Below are positions 7,993-18,400 of a stretch of 64,000 nt of DNA, in pieces. Position 1 is the first letter of the stretch. Every line of letters starts with the position of its first letter. The position numbers and the translations under genes are program-made. Location of the stretch: contig CAZHVV010000005.1 of assembly GCA_964536265.1 (NCBI GenBank), forward strand, positions 7,414 through 71,413. The letters are read 5' to 3'. The notes below the pieces were generated by a model. That model was not told the DNA's origin. It was given only the letters and a program-made list of their open reading frames with translations, and did no database searches. The DNA comes from JAPUDS01 sp964536265. GTDB taxonomy: Bacteria; Patescibacteriota; Saccharimonadia; Saccharimonadales; Saccharimonadaceae.

Positions 7993-9159
7993 ATGAAAAA
8001 ACAAAAAAACAATCTGTTAAGGCTCGCGTTTGCACTTAGTGCAGTTTTTGCTGTAACCGTATCACCGCTAATTTCTACGACTGCCTATGCAGCGCAGATT
8101 ACGAGTCGTAAGATGACCTTGCAAGCTGGTGCGACAGATGGCGGTTCGAAAAAGGGTGGTGTTGTGAACCATTTCTTCGAGTTTACTGTTCCGACCACTG
8201 GAACAGCTATCGGATCAATTAAGTTTGAGTATTGTACAACTGCTGCAAACTCACTTGTCAGCCCAACCTGTATCACGCCAACTGGGCTCGACACGACCAC
8301 TGGGCCAATGGCGCTTGGACTTGAGACTGGCGCAACTGGTTTTACACTCGACAAAACAACTAACGGCGCACCCTTCCTATATAAAGCAGTCGCTGCCACA
8401 CCATCAGGTGGAGCACTGACCTATAGGTTTAATAACGTTACGAACCCTACAACCGAAGGTACATTCTTTGTCCGTATATCGACCTTTAACTCAATCGATA
8501 CGACTGGACTGGCTATTGATACCGGTACGGTCGCTATCAGCACCGCTGAACAGATTATCCTAGACGGTATCATGCCTGAGTCACTCGTCTTCTGTACTGG
8601 TGCCGATATTGCCAAAACAGCCGGCGTGCCAGATTGCTCAACCGCAACCTCTGGTGCAATTACCTTCAACCAGCTTTTTAGCCCGACCGACACTGCTTCG
8701 GCTATCAGTAAAATGGCCGCCAGTACCAACGCAGGCTTTGGCTACGTTATCACCGTAAACGGCGTAACCCTGACAAGTGGTAGTAATACTATTGCAGCAG
8801 TAGCTACTCCATCAGCAAGCCTAAAGGGTATCGCTCAGTTCGGCATGAACCTAATGGCCAACACCGGGTCGGCAGCGCCTGGCTTCCCTGGAACAGCGCC
8901 TGCCATAAGTGCCGATATCGACCTCGTCAGTGACGGTGTGAACCTCAACGGTCGACCTACAACCGACTACGCAACTGCAAATACCTTTACATTTGTCCCA
9001 GGTGCAGTCGTCGCAGATAGTAACTACGACGCAGCTGGTAGCGCTGACCCGACTGACGCCCAAATCTACACTGTTAGCTACATCGCGAATGTCCCAGGTA
9101 GCCAGCCAGCTGGTACCTACACGACAACCTTGACTTACATCTGTACACCAACCTTCTAA
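7993..9159 (+). CDS. secreted surface protein, WxL-like paralogue 2
   Basis: This 388-residue protein has a clear signal peptide (MKKQKNN..., cleavage near AYA-AQ). It aligns from end to end with the next gene: SIKFEYCTT, GIMPES, VFCTGAD, TFNQLFSP, MAASTN, GYVITVNG and GTYTTTLTYICTPTF. Paired cysteines suggest disulfide bonds outside the cell. The domain composition suggests an envelope structural or adhesive protein. The function is not known; the adjacent DUF916-like protein suggests a WxL-like surface complex. Confidence 0.65.
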   Translation: MKKQKNNLLRLAFALSAVFAVTVSPLISTTAYAAQITSRKMTLQAGATDGGSKKGGVVNHFFEFTVPTTGTAIGSIKFEYCTTAANSLVSPTCITPTGLDTTTGPMALGLETGATGFTLDKTTNGAPFLYKAVAATPSGGALTYRFNNVTNPTTEGTFFVRISTFNSIDTTGLAIDTGTVAISTAEQIILDGIMPESLVFCTGADIAKTAGVPDCSTATSGAITFNQLFSPTDTASAISKMAASTNAGFGYVITVNGVTLTSGSNTIAAVATPSASLKGIAQFGMNLMANTGSAAPGFPGTAPAISADIDLVSDGVNLNGRPTTDYATANTFTFVPGAVVADSNYDAAGSADPTDAQIYTVSYIANVPGSQPAGTYTTTLTYICTPTF

Positions 9160-9183
9160 CGCTACCCCTACTCCCCTCGCATA

Positions 9184-9215
9184 AAAACGCCTGTTAATTT
9201 CGTTGACGGCGTTTT
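9184..9215 (+). terminator. hairpin with T-run, probable terminator overlapping a promoter
   Basis: AAAACGCC (9184-9191) pairs with GGCGTTTT (9208-9215) across a 16-base loop. The right arm ends in TTTT. It would end the upstream transcript, yet the -35 box of the next gene (9203-9208) lies inside the loop and right arm. Confidence 0.5.
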
Positions 9216-9232
9216 CATGCTTATGGTACACT
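9203..9232 (+). promoter_or_regulatory. promoter giving a leaderless transcript for paralogue 3
   Basis: TTGACG (9203-9208), an 18-base spacer and TACACT (9227-9232). The ATG at 9240 is 7 bases after the -10 box, the position where transcription normally begins. Confidence 0.6.
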
Positions 9233-9239
9233 TACTCAC

Positions 9240-10376
9240 ATGAGACACGCGAGGGGGAGACTGTATTTCTTAAGTATACTTTTGGTTGCTGCTAGTTTTC
9301 TAAGCATCTTCCAAGTACCGACCGCATATGCGGCATCGATTCAAAACCGCTCACTAACTCTTGTTGCTAATGGCGCGAACGGTGGCTCTGCGCCAGGGGT
9401 AGCCGTGAACCACAAGTTTCAGTTCAACGTTGCGACTGCTGGCACACTAGGCTCTATCAAATTTGAATATTGTACAACTTCTACTGATGTGGGCGCGGGA
9501 ACCTGTACTGCCCCGACTGGTATGAACGCCTCTCCTGCAACCTTCGGCAATGAAACCGGAAGTGCTGTCGCTGGTTTCTCCATGGGTGCTAAAACAGCTA
9601 ACTCATTCATACTGACAAGAACAGCCGCAGCAGTAGCAGGCGGCGCACTCGTTGTAGTACAAGCAAACAGCATCACGAACCCAACTCCTACGAACTATAC
9701 TTTCTTCGTTCGTATCACGACATACACTGGTACTGATGGTGCAACAGGTCCCACCGACACAGGTACAGTTGCGGGTAGTACTGCAACGGCAATTGTCCTG
9801 ACGGGCATTATGCCTGAGTCGATTATTTTCTGCACCGGAGCGACTGTCGGCCTAACTCTCGGGATTCCAGACTGTACAACAGCTACTGCGGGAACCATTA
9901 ACTTCAATCAGCTCTTCTCGCCAAGTGATACCGCAACCGCATCATCACAAATGGCTGCTAGCACGAACAGTCCTAACGGCTATGTCATTACAGTCAACGG
10001 TGCCCTATTAACAAGTGGTTCTGCAACAATCCCAAGCATCAGTACCACCGCCGCTACTGCACCAACACGTGGTATCAGTCAGTTTGGTCTTAACTTGAAA
10101 CTAAATACAACCGCCGTAGCAACACCTGCTGTCGGTGCTGAAATAAACCCTGCATCGACTGGAACTGATTTACGAGGTGAGGCAGCAACCGGCTACAGCA
10201 CCGTCAACCAGTTCAAGTTCCTCTCAGGCGATACAATAGCAACCAGCACAAACGGTGGTGCTGGTACCACCAATGCACAGATATATACTGCTTCATACAT
10301 CGTGAATGTTGCTGGTAATCAGCTCGCAGGTACTTACACCACTACCCTAACTTACATTTGCACCGCCACCTTCTAG
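9240..10376 (+). CDS. secreted surface protein, WxL-like paralogue 3
   Basis: This 378-residue protein has a signal peptide (cleavage near AYA-AS). It matches the preceding gene along its length (GSIKFEYCTT, GIMPESIIFCTGA, FNQLFSPSDTA, MAASTN, GYVITVNG, YICTATF). The pair looks like a tandem duplication that has since diverged. Paired cysteines are conserved. It is followed 2 bases later by the DUF916-like gene, probably in one transcript. Confidence 0.65.
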   Translation: MRHARGRLYFLSILLVAASFLSIFQVPTAYAASIQNRSLTLVANGANGGSAPGVAVNHKFQFNVATAGTLGSIKFEYCTTSTDVGAGTCTAPTGMNASPATFGNETGSAVAGFSMGAKTANSFILTRTAAAVAGGALVVVQANSITNPTPTNYTFFVRITTYTGTDGATGPTDTGTVAGSTATAIVLTGIMPESIIFCTGATVGLTLGIPDCTTATAGTINFNQLFSPSDTATASSQMAASTNSPNGYVITVNGALLTSGSATIPSISTTAATAPTRGISQFGLNLKLNTTAVATPAVGAEINPASTGTDLRGEAATGYSTVNQFKFLSGDTIATSTNGGAGTTNAQIYTASYIVNVAGNQLAGTYTTTLTYICTATF

Positions 10377-10378
10377 CT

Positions 10379-11368
10379 ATGAAAAAAACACGTATCATCA
10401 CCACCGCAGCACTCAGCATTATTGCAGTAGTCGGTGCTCTTTTTGTACCAATCGTCAATGCAGTCGACGATACAACTGGCAGCGGCCAAGCTCTTGAAAT
10501 CGCACCACCTGTTCTTAGTCTTAAAGCAAACCCAGGTGATGTTATCGATGCAAAAATATCTCTCCGTGATGTGTCTGGAAGCAGATTAATCGTCAAGGGC
10601 CAAGTAAATGACTTCGTCGCAAGTGGTGAAGATGGTACACCAAAGTTACTACTAGAAGAAGGTGAATCAAGTCCATATTCACTAAAAGGCTGGATTGATC
10701 CCCTACCACAACTGACACTCAACTCAAAAGAGGTCCAGGACTTACCAGTTACTATTCGTGTACCAGCAAACGCCGCACCTGGCGGTTACTTCGCAGTTGT
10801 TCGTTTCACCGCTACTGCACCAGAACTTGATCAGACAGGTGTAGCACTTTCAGCCAGCCTCGGCGCGCTTATCCTGCTCAGGGTGAATGGTGACGCGACT
10901 GAAAGCATGTCTGTAGAAGAATTTATTGTAAGCAAGAACGGGCAAGTTACGTCACTATTTGAGTCAACACCTATAGACTTCATTGTTCGAGTTAATAACG
11001 CCGGCAATGTTCACGAACAACCAACTGGTCAAGCAGTCGTGAAAGATATGTTTGGCAACACTATTGGCGCTGTTAACGTTAACCTTGTTGGTGGCAATGT
11101 ACTACCGAAGAGTGTTCGTAAATTCTCTCAGCCACTCGACAAGTCCATTCTTGGCGACCGAATATTGTTTGGTCGCTACACTGCTGACCTTACGATGCAT
11201 TATGGTAGCACCAATCAAACAGCGACGTCATCAGTTGCCTTTTGGATTATCCCATGGAAATTGATACTACTTGTTACCGCTGGACTCGTTGGAGGATTCT
11301 TCCTCATCCGCTACGGCCTACGTCGCTACAACCAGTACGTTATCAAACAAGCTCGACGACGACGCTAA
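10379..11368 (+). CDS. DUF916-like membrane-anchored surface protein
   Basis: This 329-residue protein starts at ATG 10379, just after the stop of the upstream gene. It has a signal peptide, an outside part of two beta-sandwich domains, a C-terminal membrane helix (about 290-312) and a basic tail. The stretch LKANPGDVIDAKISLRDVS...PANAAPGGYFAVVRF resembles DUF916 proteins, which in Firmicutes sit beside WxL proteins and hold them at the wall. Its place directly after the WxL-like paralogues supports that reading. The family call is from memory of the pattern and needs a profile search. Confidence 0.6.
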   Translation: MKKTRIITTAALSIIAVVGALFVPIVNAVDDTTGSGQALEIAPPVLSLKANPGDVIDAKISLRDVSGSRLIVKGQVNDFVASGEDGTPKLLLEEGESSPYSLKGWIDPLPQLTLNSKEVQDLPVTIRVPANAAPGGYFAVVRFTATAPELDQTGVALSASLGALILLRVNGDATESMSVEEFIVSKNGQVTSLFESTPIDFIVRVNNAGNVHEQPTGQAVVKDMFGNTIGAVNVNLVGGNVLPKSVRKFSQPLDKSILGDRILFGRYTADLTMHYGSTNQTATSSVAFWIIPWKLILLVTAGLVGGFFLIRYGLRRYNQYVIKQARRRR

Positions 11369-11397
11369 CAGCTCAAAAATAACAGTGCTCGTTATGG

Positions 11398-11403
11398 TAT
11401 ACT
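11398..11403 (+). promoter_or_regulatory. -10 box for the PKD protein
   Basis: TATACT lies 6 bases before the ATG at 11410 and immediately before the ATG at 11404. This favours a leaderless start at 11410. No good -35 box is visible. Confidence 0.45.
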
Positions 11404-11409
11404 ATGCTT

Positions 11410-12369
11410 ATGCTACATGTGCTAAAACTTAGCCACCATGCTCATACTGGTAAGTTACGTCCTCATGAACACACGTCATACTTGCCGTTAGGAATCTTAC
11501 TGTTATTTGTGGGCTTTGCACTGGCTGCTTACACCGCATCTGCTGCGACGCCCTATGACGGACCGGAAGCAAGTTCGGTCGGATTAACTGGGATAATGCC
11601 TGGCAAACCACCGACAACTGCCGCAACCATCAAAACGCCTACCAATGGACAACACTTCGCTGAAACTCCAATCAAAATCAGCGGAACATGTCCGAAAGAT
11701 ACATTGGTCGAAATTTTTAAGAACACAATATTTGCCGGTTCTGCTATCTGCTCTAGCAATGGCCTTTACGAACTCAATATAGACCTTCTTGTCGGGCAAA
11801 ATAGCCTCATTGCACGCGTATATGATTCCCTTAACCAGGCTGGGCCAGATTCTACGGCGATAACCGTTTTCTATGATGCTTTACCGACCCAAGGCGCGGG
11901 TGTAACGTCACTTGATTTTGGTGGTGCTCAGTTGATTCTTAACACCGATGCAGTCTTCCGTGGCGTTTTCCCAAAACAAGAGCTGTCTATGCCAATTGAT
12001 ATCCTCGGTGGTACACCGCCATATGCAGTCAATGTCCAGTGGGGAGACACAAACAATAAGGTAATATCTCGTAATAATAATATTTCCTTCCAAGCGACGC
12101 ACACGTACGCGAAAGCGGGTGTCTACCAAGTCAGCCTCCAGGCGAGCGATGCCGAGGGTCGAGTAGCGTTTTTGACAGTCGCTTCGATTGTCAACGGACA
12201 ACCAGAGGTCGCCGCAGCCACTACCACCGCAGCAACTACGAACCAACTCCTTACGTTATGGCCCCTTTACACCGCTGCAGTCGCTGTTTTAATCAGCTTC
12301 TGGCTCGGTGAACGCCGCGAGAAGAATGTTCTGAAATCACACGGCTTACTTGTTAATCCACAAGTATAG
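11410..12369 (+). CDS. membrane protein with PKD-like domain
   Basis: The protein is about 319 residues; ATG 11404 is an alternative start two codons earlier. It has an N-terminal membrane helix (about 25-45, LGILLLFVGFALAAYTASAA), an outside part, and a second membrane helix near the C-terminus. The central region TPPYAVNVQWGD...HTYAKAGVYQVSLQASDAEG is a PKD-type Ig fold. An earlier Ig-like segment contains KTPTNGQHFAETPIKISG. Such domains serve as spacers or binding modules on surface proteins. It closes the WxL-like group. Confidence 0.6.
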   Translation: MLHVLKLSHHAHTGKLRPHEHTSYLPLGILLLFVGFALAAYTASAATPYDGPEASSVGLTGIMPGKPPTTAATIKTPTNGQHFAETPIKISGTCPKDTLVEIFKNTIFAGSAICSSNGLYELNIDLLVGQNSLIARVYDSLNQAGPDSTAITVFYDALPTQGAGVTSLDFGGAQLILNTDAVFRGVFPKQELSMPIDILGGTPPYAVNVQWGDTNNKVISRNNNISFQATHTYAKAGVYQVSLQASDAEGRVAFLTVASIVNGQPEVAAATTTAATTNQLLTLWPLYTAAVAVLISFWLGERREKNVLKSHGLLVNPQV

Positions 12370-12399
12370 TATGTAGGTCAAAAAAGTACCATTTTCCTC

Positions 12400-12428
12400 T
12401 TGCAAAATGCATAGTTTACGTTTATGCT
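12400..12428 (+). promoter_or_regulatory. promoter for the giant fibre protein
   Basis: TTGCAA (12400-12405), 17-base spacer, TATGCT (12423-12428). The leader to ATG 12500 is about 65 bases and contains two GAGAGAC copies, the second close to the ribosome-binding position. Confidence 0.5.
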
Positions 12429-12499
12429 TTAAAGTAGATAAAACTAGAGAGACAAACAGCTTTATCTAACACATAAACAAAAACGAGAGACGGATACAC

Positions 12500-15400
12500 A
12501 TGCCACGCGGTGAGTTTCGCATAGGCTATAAACTATTGAGTTTAGTTATCCTAGCTTTTGCTGTTATAGCGAGCATTATTTTTGCTGTCGCTTCCCCAAC
12601 AGCCCATGCAGCAACTGGGATTAACGAACGCATCAATTTTCAGGGGCGCTTATTTAACGCTCAGGGCGCAGTTGTCCCTGACGGCTATTACAATATTGAA
12701 TTTAAAATCTATCAAGATGGTGATGGTCTTACGGCAGGAAATACGACCGGCTCACCTGCTGGCTCTCTGAAATGGACTGAAAGCTGGCTTAACGACGACA
12801 GCAATGGTGTGTTAGTGAGAAACGGCTACATGTCTGTTGAGCTAGGCTCCGTGACACCGTTCGGTAGCAGCGTTGATTGGAATCAAAGTGTACTCTGGCT
12901 CAGTATGAACATCGGTAGTACTAACGCTACTTGTACTCCCTTTGGCTCATGTAGCCCAGATGGTGAAATGGTGCCAATGAAGCGAATGTCCGCAACTCCT
13001 TACGCCCTCAACGCCGGCAAACTTGGCGGCTTAACAGCATCTGGATTTATTCAGAATACCACTACCCTTCAGACAGCCAACATCGCCGTTCAAAGTGCTG
13101 GCTCTGGTAGTATTGCGGCTCTTGTCCAAGGTGCAAGTGGCCAATCCGTCGACATATTACAGGTAAAAGCAACTGGCACAGCTTCTCCACTGTTCTCGGT
13201 TAGCTCGGGCGGTACAGTCACTATCCAACCAGTCGCAGACGGTGCTGGTATTTTTGCTGTCAAAAACGCTGCCGGCTCAACGATAGCACTCTCAGTTAAT
13301 ACATCAACTGGTCTGGTCAGTGTAACTGGTAATGTTCAGGCAGCTGGTCTCGTGAGCGCATCACTTGACACCGCAAGTGCTACGACATTAACTGTCGGCA
13401 CGGCTACGGCAAGTGCTATCACTATTGGTAAGGCCAGTACTACGACTACAATTCAAGGCAATACAGCTGTAACACTCAATACAACCACAGGTACAACAAT
13501 CACTTGTCAGAATGTCAGTGGTTATCTCAGCACCTGCGATGCAAGTGTACTAACTCCTTCAGCGGCTAACTTCGTCCAAAATGGCACCAGCCTCCAACCA
13601 ACATCAAATTTCTACATTTCTGGAACAGGTCGAACTGACACAAAATTCCTGACCCCTACTATTGACACCGCAACTGCTGCAATACTTAACATTGGTACGA
13701 CCGGCACCCCAACAACAACCGGCATCAGCCTCAACCAGAACACAACAGTTGTCGCTGGTAAGAGTCTTATCATCACTGGTAGTGGCACACGACCAGGAAG
13801 CCCACTTGAGGGAACAATTTATTACGATACGACGACAAAACAGCTGCTCGTGTATAGCAACGGAAAATGGCAAAGCGACCGTAGCACCAGCACAAAAATT
13901 GTGGCGGCCAGCAATAGCTCACAAGCGCTCAAAGATGGTGCTGACTATGTAGCCGACGGCACGGCTGATGATATTGAAATTAACGCCGCTCTCACGGCTG
14001 CCACAGGTGGCAAAGTATATCTTGCGGAAGGTACCTACACTATTGCTGCGTCAATCTCAGTACCAAACAATACCACCCTTTCAGGAGCAGGCTCTGGAAC
14101 TGTTATTACTATCCCAAATGGTGTCAATGCCACATTTACGGCCGTTACGAACACAACTACAGGTGGTAATGGAACGGGCGTTGTAATTCAGGATTTGAAG
14201 CTCGACGGCAACAAGGCCGGACAAGGTGCTGGCAATTACGGTATGTACGGCATCACATTCAACGGCATGGGCTCCGGAACACTTCCTGGTGGAAAAATCT
14301 CGAACGTATCAGTAGTCAACTGGTATGGAAATGGTGCATTCTTATGGACCTACGCAGGTATCTATATAGCTGCAGGCCAGCGCAACACCATAAGCAACGT
14401 TGTTGTACATGGCAACACGAACAATGGTATCAACATCACCGGTACATATAACACCGTTACTGGCAGTGACTTTACCGGCAATAATTATGGTATCCACCTG
14501 GTAGCGAATAACAACACTGTCACCGGTAACTCTGCCTCAGCAAATACTGCAATTGGTATATACCTAGAAACTGCTAGTCAAAATACTGTTTCAGGCAATG
14601 TTGCGACAGCAAACACGAACCAGAATATCTACCTACTTAATTCAAGCTCCAACACAGTTTCAGGTAACCAGGCTCTGGGAAGCTCATCGAGTGACGGCAT
14701 TGGCATAGCAAGCACCTCAACCTACAACATCGTTTCCTCAAATATTGTTCAAGCAAACAGTGCGGGTGGTATCTATCTTGGTTCTCCCGCAACGAACAAC
14801 ACAATTACAGGTAACAAGATTCATAATAATGGTGGTAACAATAACAGGGGCATCTACTTTGTCGGCGCTAGCTCCAATACCATCACCGATAATACCATCA
14901 CCGATACCGCAAACAGTGCAAGCAACAACCCAATCAATATCGACGTAAACTCAAACAATAACTATCTTTCAAATAACGTGTTTAGCTCTACAGCTACTGG
15001 TGGGTCAATCGTCGATGCGGGTACTGGCACAAAATACTCAAATCAGTCTCGTACAGAAGGTGGCGGCCAAATCACCACCCGTATAGCTAATGACGCAGTG
15101 GCATTCACCGTGCAGAATGCTAGTGGTACCAATGCTCTGGTTGTTGATACTGCCAATGACAAGGTATTAGTTGCCGGTACCCTCGACACAACCACAGCAA
15201 CGACATTGAATATTGGTACAACCAATGCAACGGCAATCAACCTTGCAACTAACGCCGCTGCACATACCGTCGCCATTGCAACTGGCGCAGCGCCACAAAC
15301 TGTTACCGTCGGTTCGCTCGACACGACAAGCGCGATGACAATCCAAGGTGGCACCAACGGTATCGCTCTCAATACTGGTAACAGTAGCGGCATTATATCT

Positions 15401-18400
15401 TTTGGCGTTGGGAATGTTAACAAACTTGGCATCAGCTCAAGCACAATCAGCGCCAATAATACAGTCTACTCGTTTAATGATATAAACGGTGATTCGATAC
15501 TTAGCATGGACGCAGGCACTAACAACGTAACTGTTGCCTGGAACAGGAATCTTGAAGTCGCTGGAGGCGCGAACTTCTTAAAAGGCCTTAGCATTCAGGG
15601 AGCTAGCATCACGACAGTGTACACGACACCGGGTGGCGCGTCTCTTGGCACTGCTATCAATATCACCAACCACGATCAAGCTGCATATGCGACTCTCTTG
15701 GCACTTGGTGTCACAAGCGGGTCACACAGTACTGCCCGTGGCATTCTTGTCGCCGATGCTCGTACGGTTGCCCACCAAGCCACTATCGGTGTTCTTAGTC
15801 CCGATGAAAACCAGATTTTTGGATTCAGCTGGGATGGCAGTAACACGACAGCACGACTCAGCAACACGGCAAATGCTATCGCCCTCCAAGGTGGTGGTGT
15901 CGACCTCATCACGAGTACAAAAAGTGGTACAGATGCACTAGTCACCGTTGGTGTTGCAGGGACCAATGCCGGCAAACTTGTTCTTGCAACGGCAGCAAAT
16001 GCAAATATACTAACTTTGCAATCTGCAACCCAAACAGGTAGCTACACACTGACAATACCAGCTGTTACAGCCAACGCAACAATTTGTACCGACAATACCA
16101 TCTGCGCAGGGTACGCACCCGCTAGCGGTAGTGCAAGCTATATTCAGAATCAAAACTCTACTGCACAAGTAACGTCAAACTTCTGGATTAGTGGCACGGG
16201 CCAAGCAGCGACGTTTACGGCTACAGCTGTTAATACATCAACCATCGACACTCCAAGCTCGGGTGTACTTACTATCGGAGGAACAAACACAACAAGTGTG
16301 AGTGTTACAAAAGATACGACAATTGCGGCAGATAAGAGTCTTATTATTACCGGTAGCGGCACACGACCAGTGAGTCCAGCCGAAGGTACGCTGTACTACG
16401 ATACAACGACAAAGCAGATGATCCAATGGAATGGTACCAAGTGGGTCAACAACGGTAGTGATGCCTACCTCGTCGCTGCAAGCAATAGTAGCCAGGCAGA
16501 CAAAGATGCTGCGGACTATGTTGTTGACGGTACGGCTGATCAAACAGAAATCAACAGCGCACTTGACCGAGCAGACCCAGCATCAGCGATTTCAGGAGCA
16601 CGCAAAAGTGGCAAAGTCTATCTATTCGCCGGAACATACACCACCAATGACGTTATCTCCATTCCAAACAACACGACACTTGCAGGTTCAGGTCGTGGCT
16701 CGCTTATTCAGTTTGCAAATATCAACGGCCAAACGAAAAACATGATCACCAACTCAGATATAACAACTGGTACAGGTGTTACGGTACGGGATTTGCAGCT
16801 TGATGGTAGTGATAGCGTCAACACTTCAGGTACCATGCACGGAATGTACCTCAACGGCATGGGCGGTGGTAGTGGCGCCTCCGCTCGTCAAGGTGCAAAC
16901 ATCATCAATAACTGGGTGAACAACTTCTTCAATAACGGTATACACCTTAATGGCTCTCCTAATAGCACCATCATTGGTAATAACGTCCAGGGCAACAGCG
17001 GGAGTGGTATATACATCTCATCATCGAACCGCAGTAACATCACAAACAACATCAGCCAAGGCAATGGCGGCTCAGGCATCGTACTCGCCGGAGCGGTCTC
17101 AGAAAACGTTGTCGCTAACACGCTTGCAGTTAATGGAACGGCAGGTGTCTACATAAATGGCGGGTCAAATAACAACACAATCTTTGGGAACAATTTCTAC
17201 AACAACGGCGGTAACACCGCCAACAACGCCATCCACTTCCCTGCCTCTGCGAACGGTGACTTCAACACGATTACCAATAACACCATAAATGACACCTCTG
17301 GTACTACAACCAACTACGCTATAAACTTCTTAGACACGACATCGAATAGTAATTATCTCGCAGACAACGTCTTTACCAGCACTGCTGGAACCTCGACTAT
17401 TAACGACGCGCCTGCAAACAACACCGTCTACGCTAACCAACCACGTGGTGAAGCTGGTGCAAAGTTAACAAACCGTACAGCTAATGACACTGAGGCATTC
17501 ACGATTCAAAACGCAGGTGGAACAAATGTTCTCACAGTCGATACAACCAACAACAAGGTGCTCGTTGCTGGTGCACTCGACACAACGACAGCAACTACAC
17601 TGACAGTTGGCACCACAACAGCAACCGCAATCACAATCGGTAGCGGTGCTATAACGACCACCATCCAGGGAAATACTGGCGTAACACTGAATGGGACAAC
17701 TGGCACAACTATGGTATGTCGTAATGCAAGCGGCTTGCTCAGCTCGTGTGACGCAGCCTACTTAACCCCAACCGCGACCAACTTTATACAGAATCAAAAT
17801 GCTTCAGCTCAGACAACTGCAAATTTCTGGATTAGCGGCACGGGCCAAGCTGCAACACTGACAGCAGGGACCGTCAATGCAACGACAAGCCTTGTGACTT
17901 CAACCATCGATACGGCAAGTGGCGTTGCGCTGAATATCGGCGGCACAACCGCTAGTAGTGTAGATGTTGGCAAATCTGCTGGGACTATCAATCTTAAGGC
18001 AAATTCAACGCTCGTTGGCACGTCAGGTGGCACAATTACTGTTCAGGGAGCAACCCAAGCAACCAGCAATACAACTGGCAACCTGTTCGTTCTCAAAGGT
18101 TCAACTGGCAATGGTTCTGGCGCAGGTGGCCAACTTACTCTTCAGGGAGGCAATGCTGGCACAACCAGTGGTGCAAACGGTGGCAATGTCTACATAAGTG
18201 GTGGTGCAGGTACTGGTACTGGTGTTGGTGGTCTTGTCGTCATGACAACCCCTACCTTCTCGACTGCCGTAACCGACGCGAACTGTTTTACAGGCGGAGC
18301 TCCAGTTGCAGCGAGTTGTACAATCACAAGCGCTTCGGTGGATGGCTCATCTGCAGTTCTAGCTGGTTTCACGGTCGACGGACAAACCGCAACACTACCA

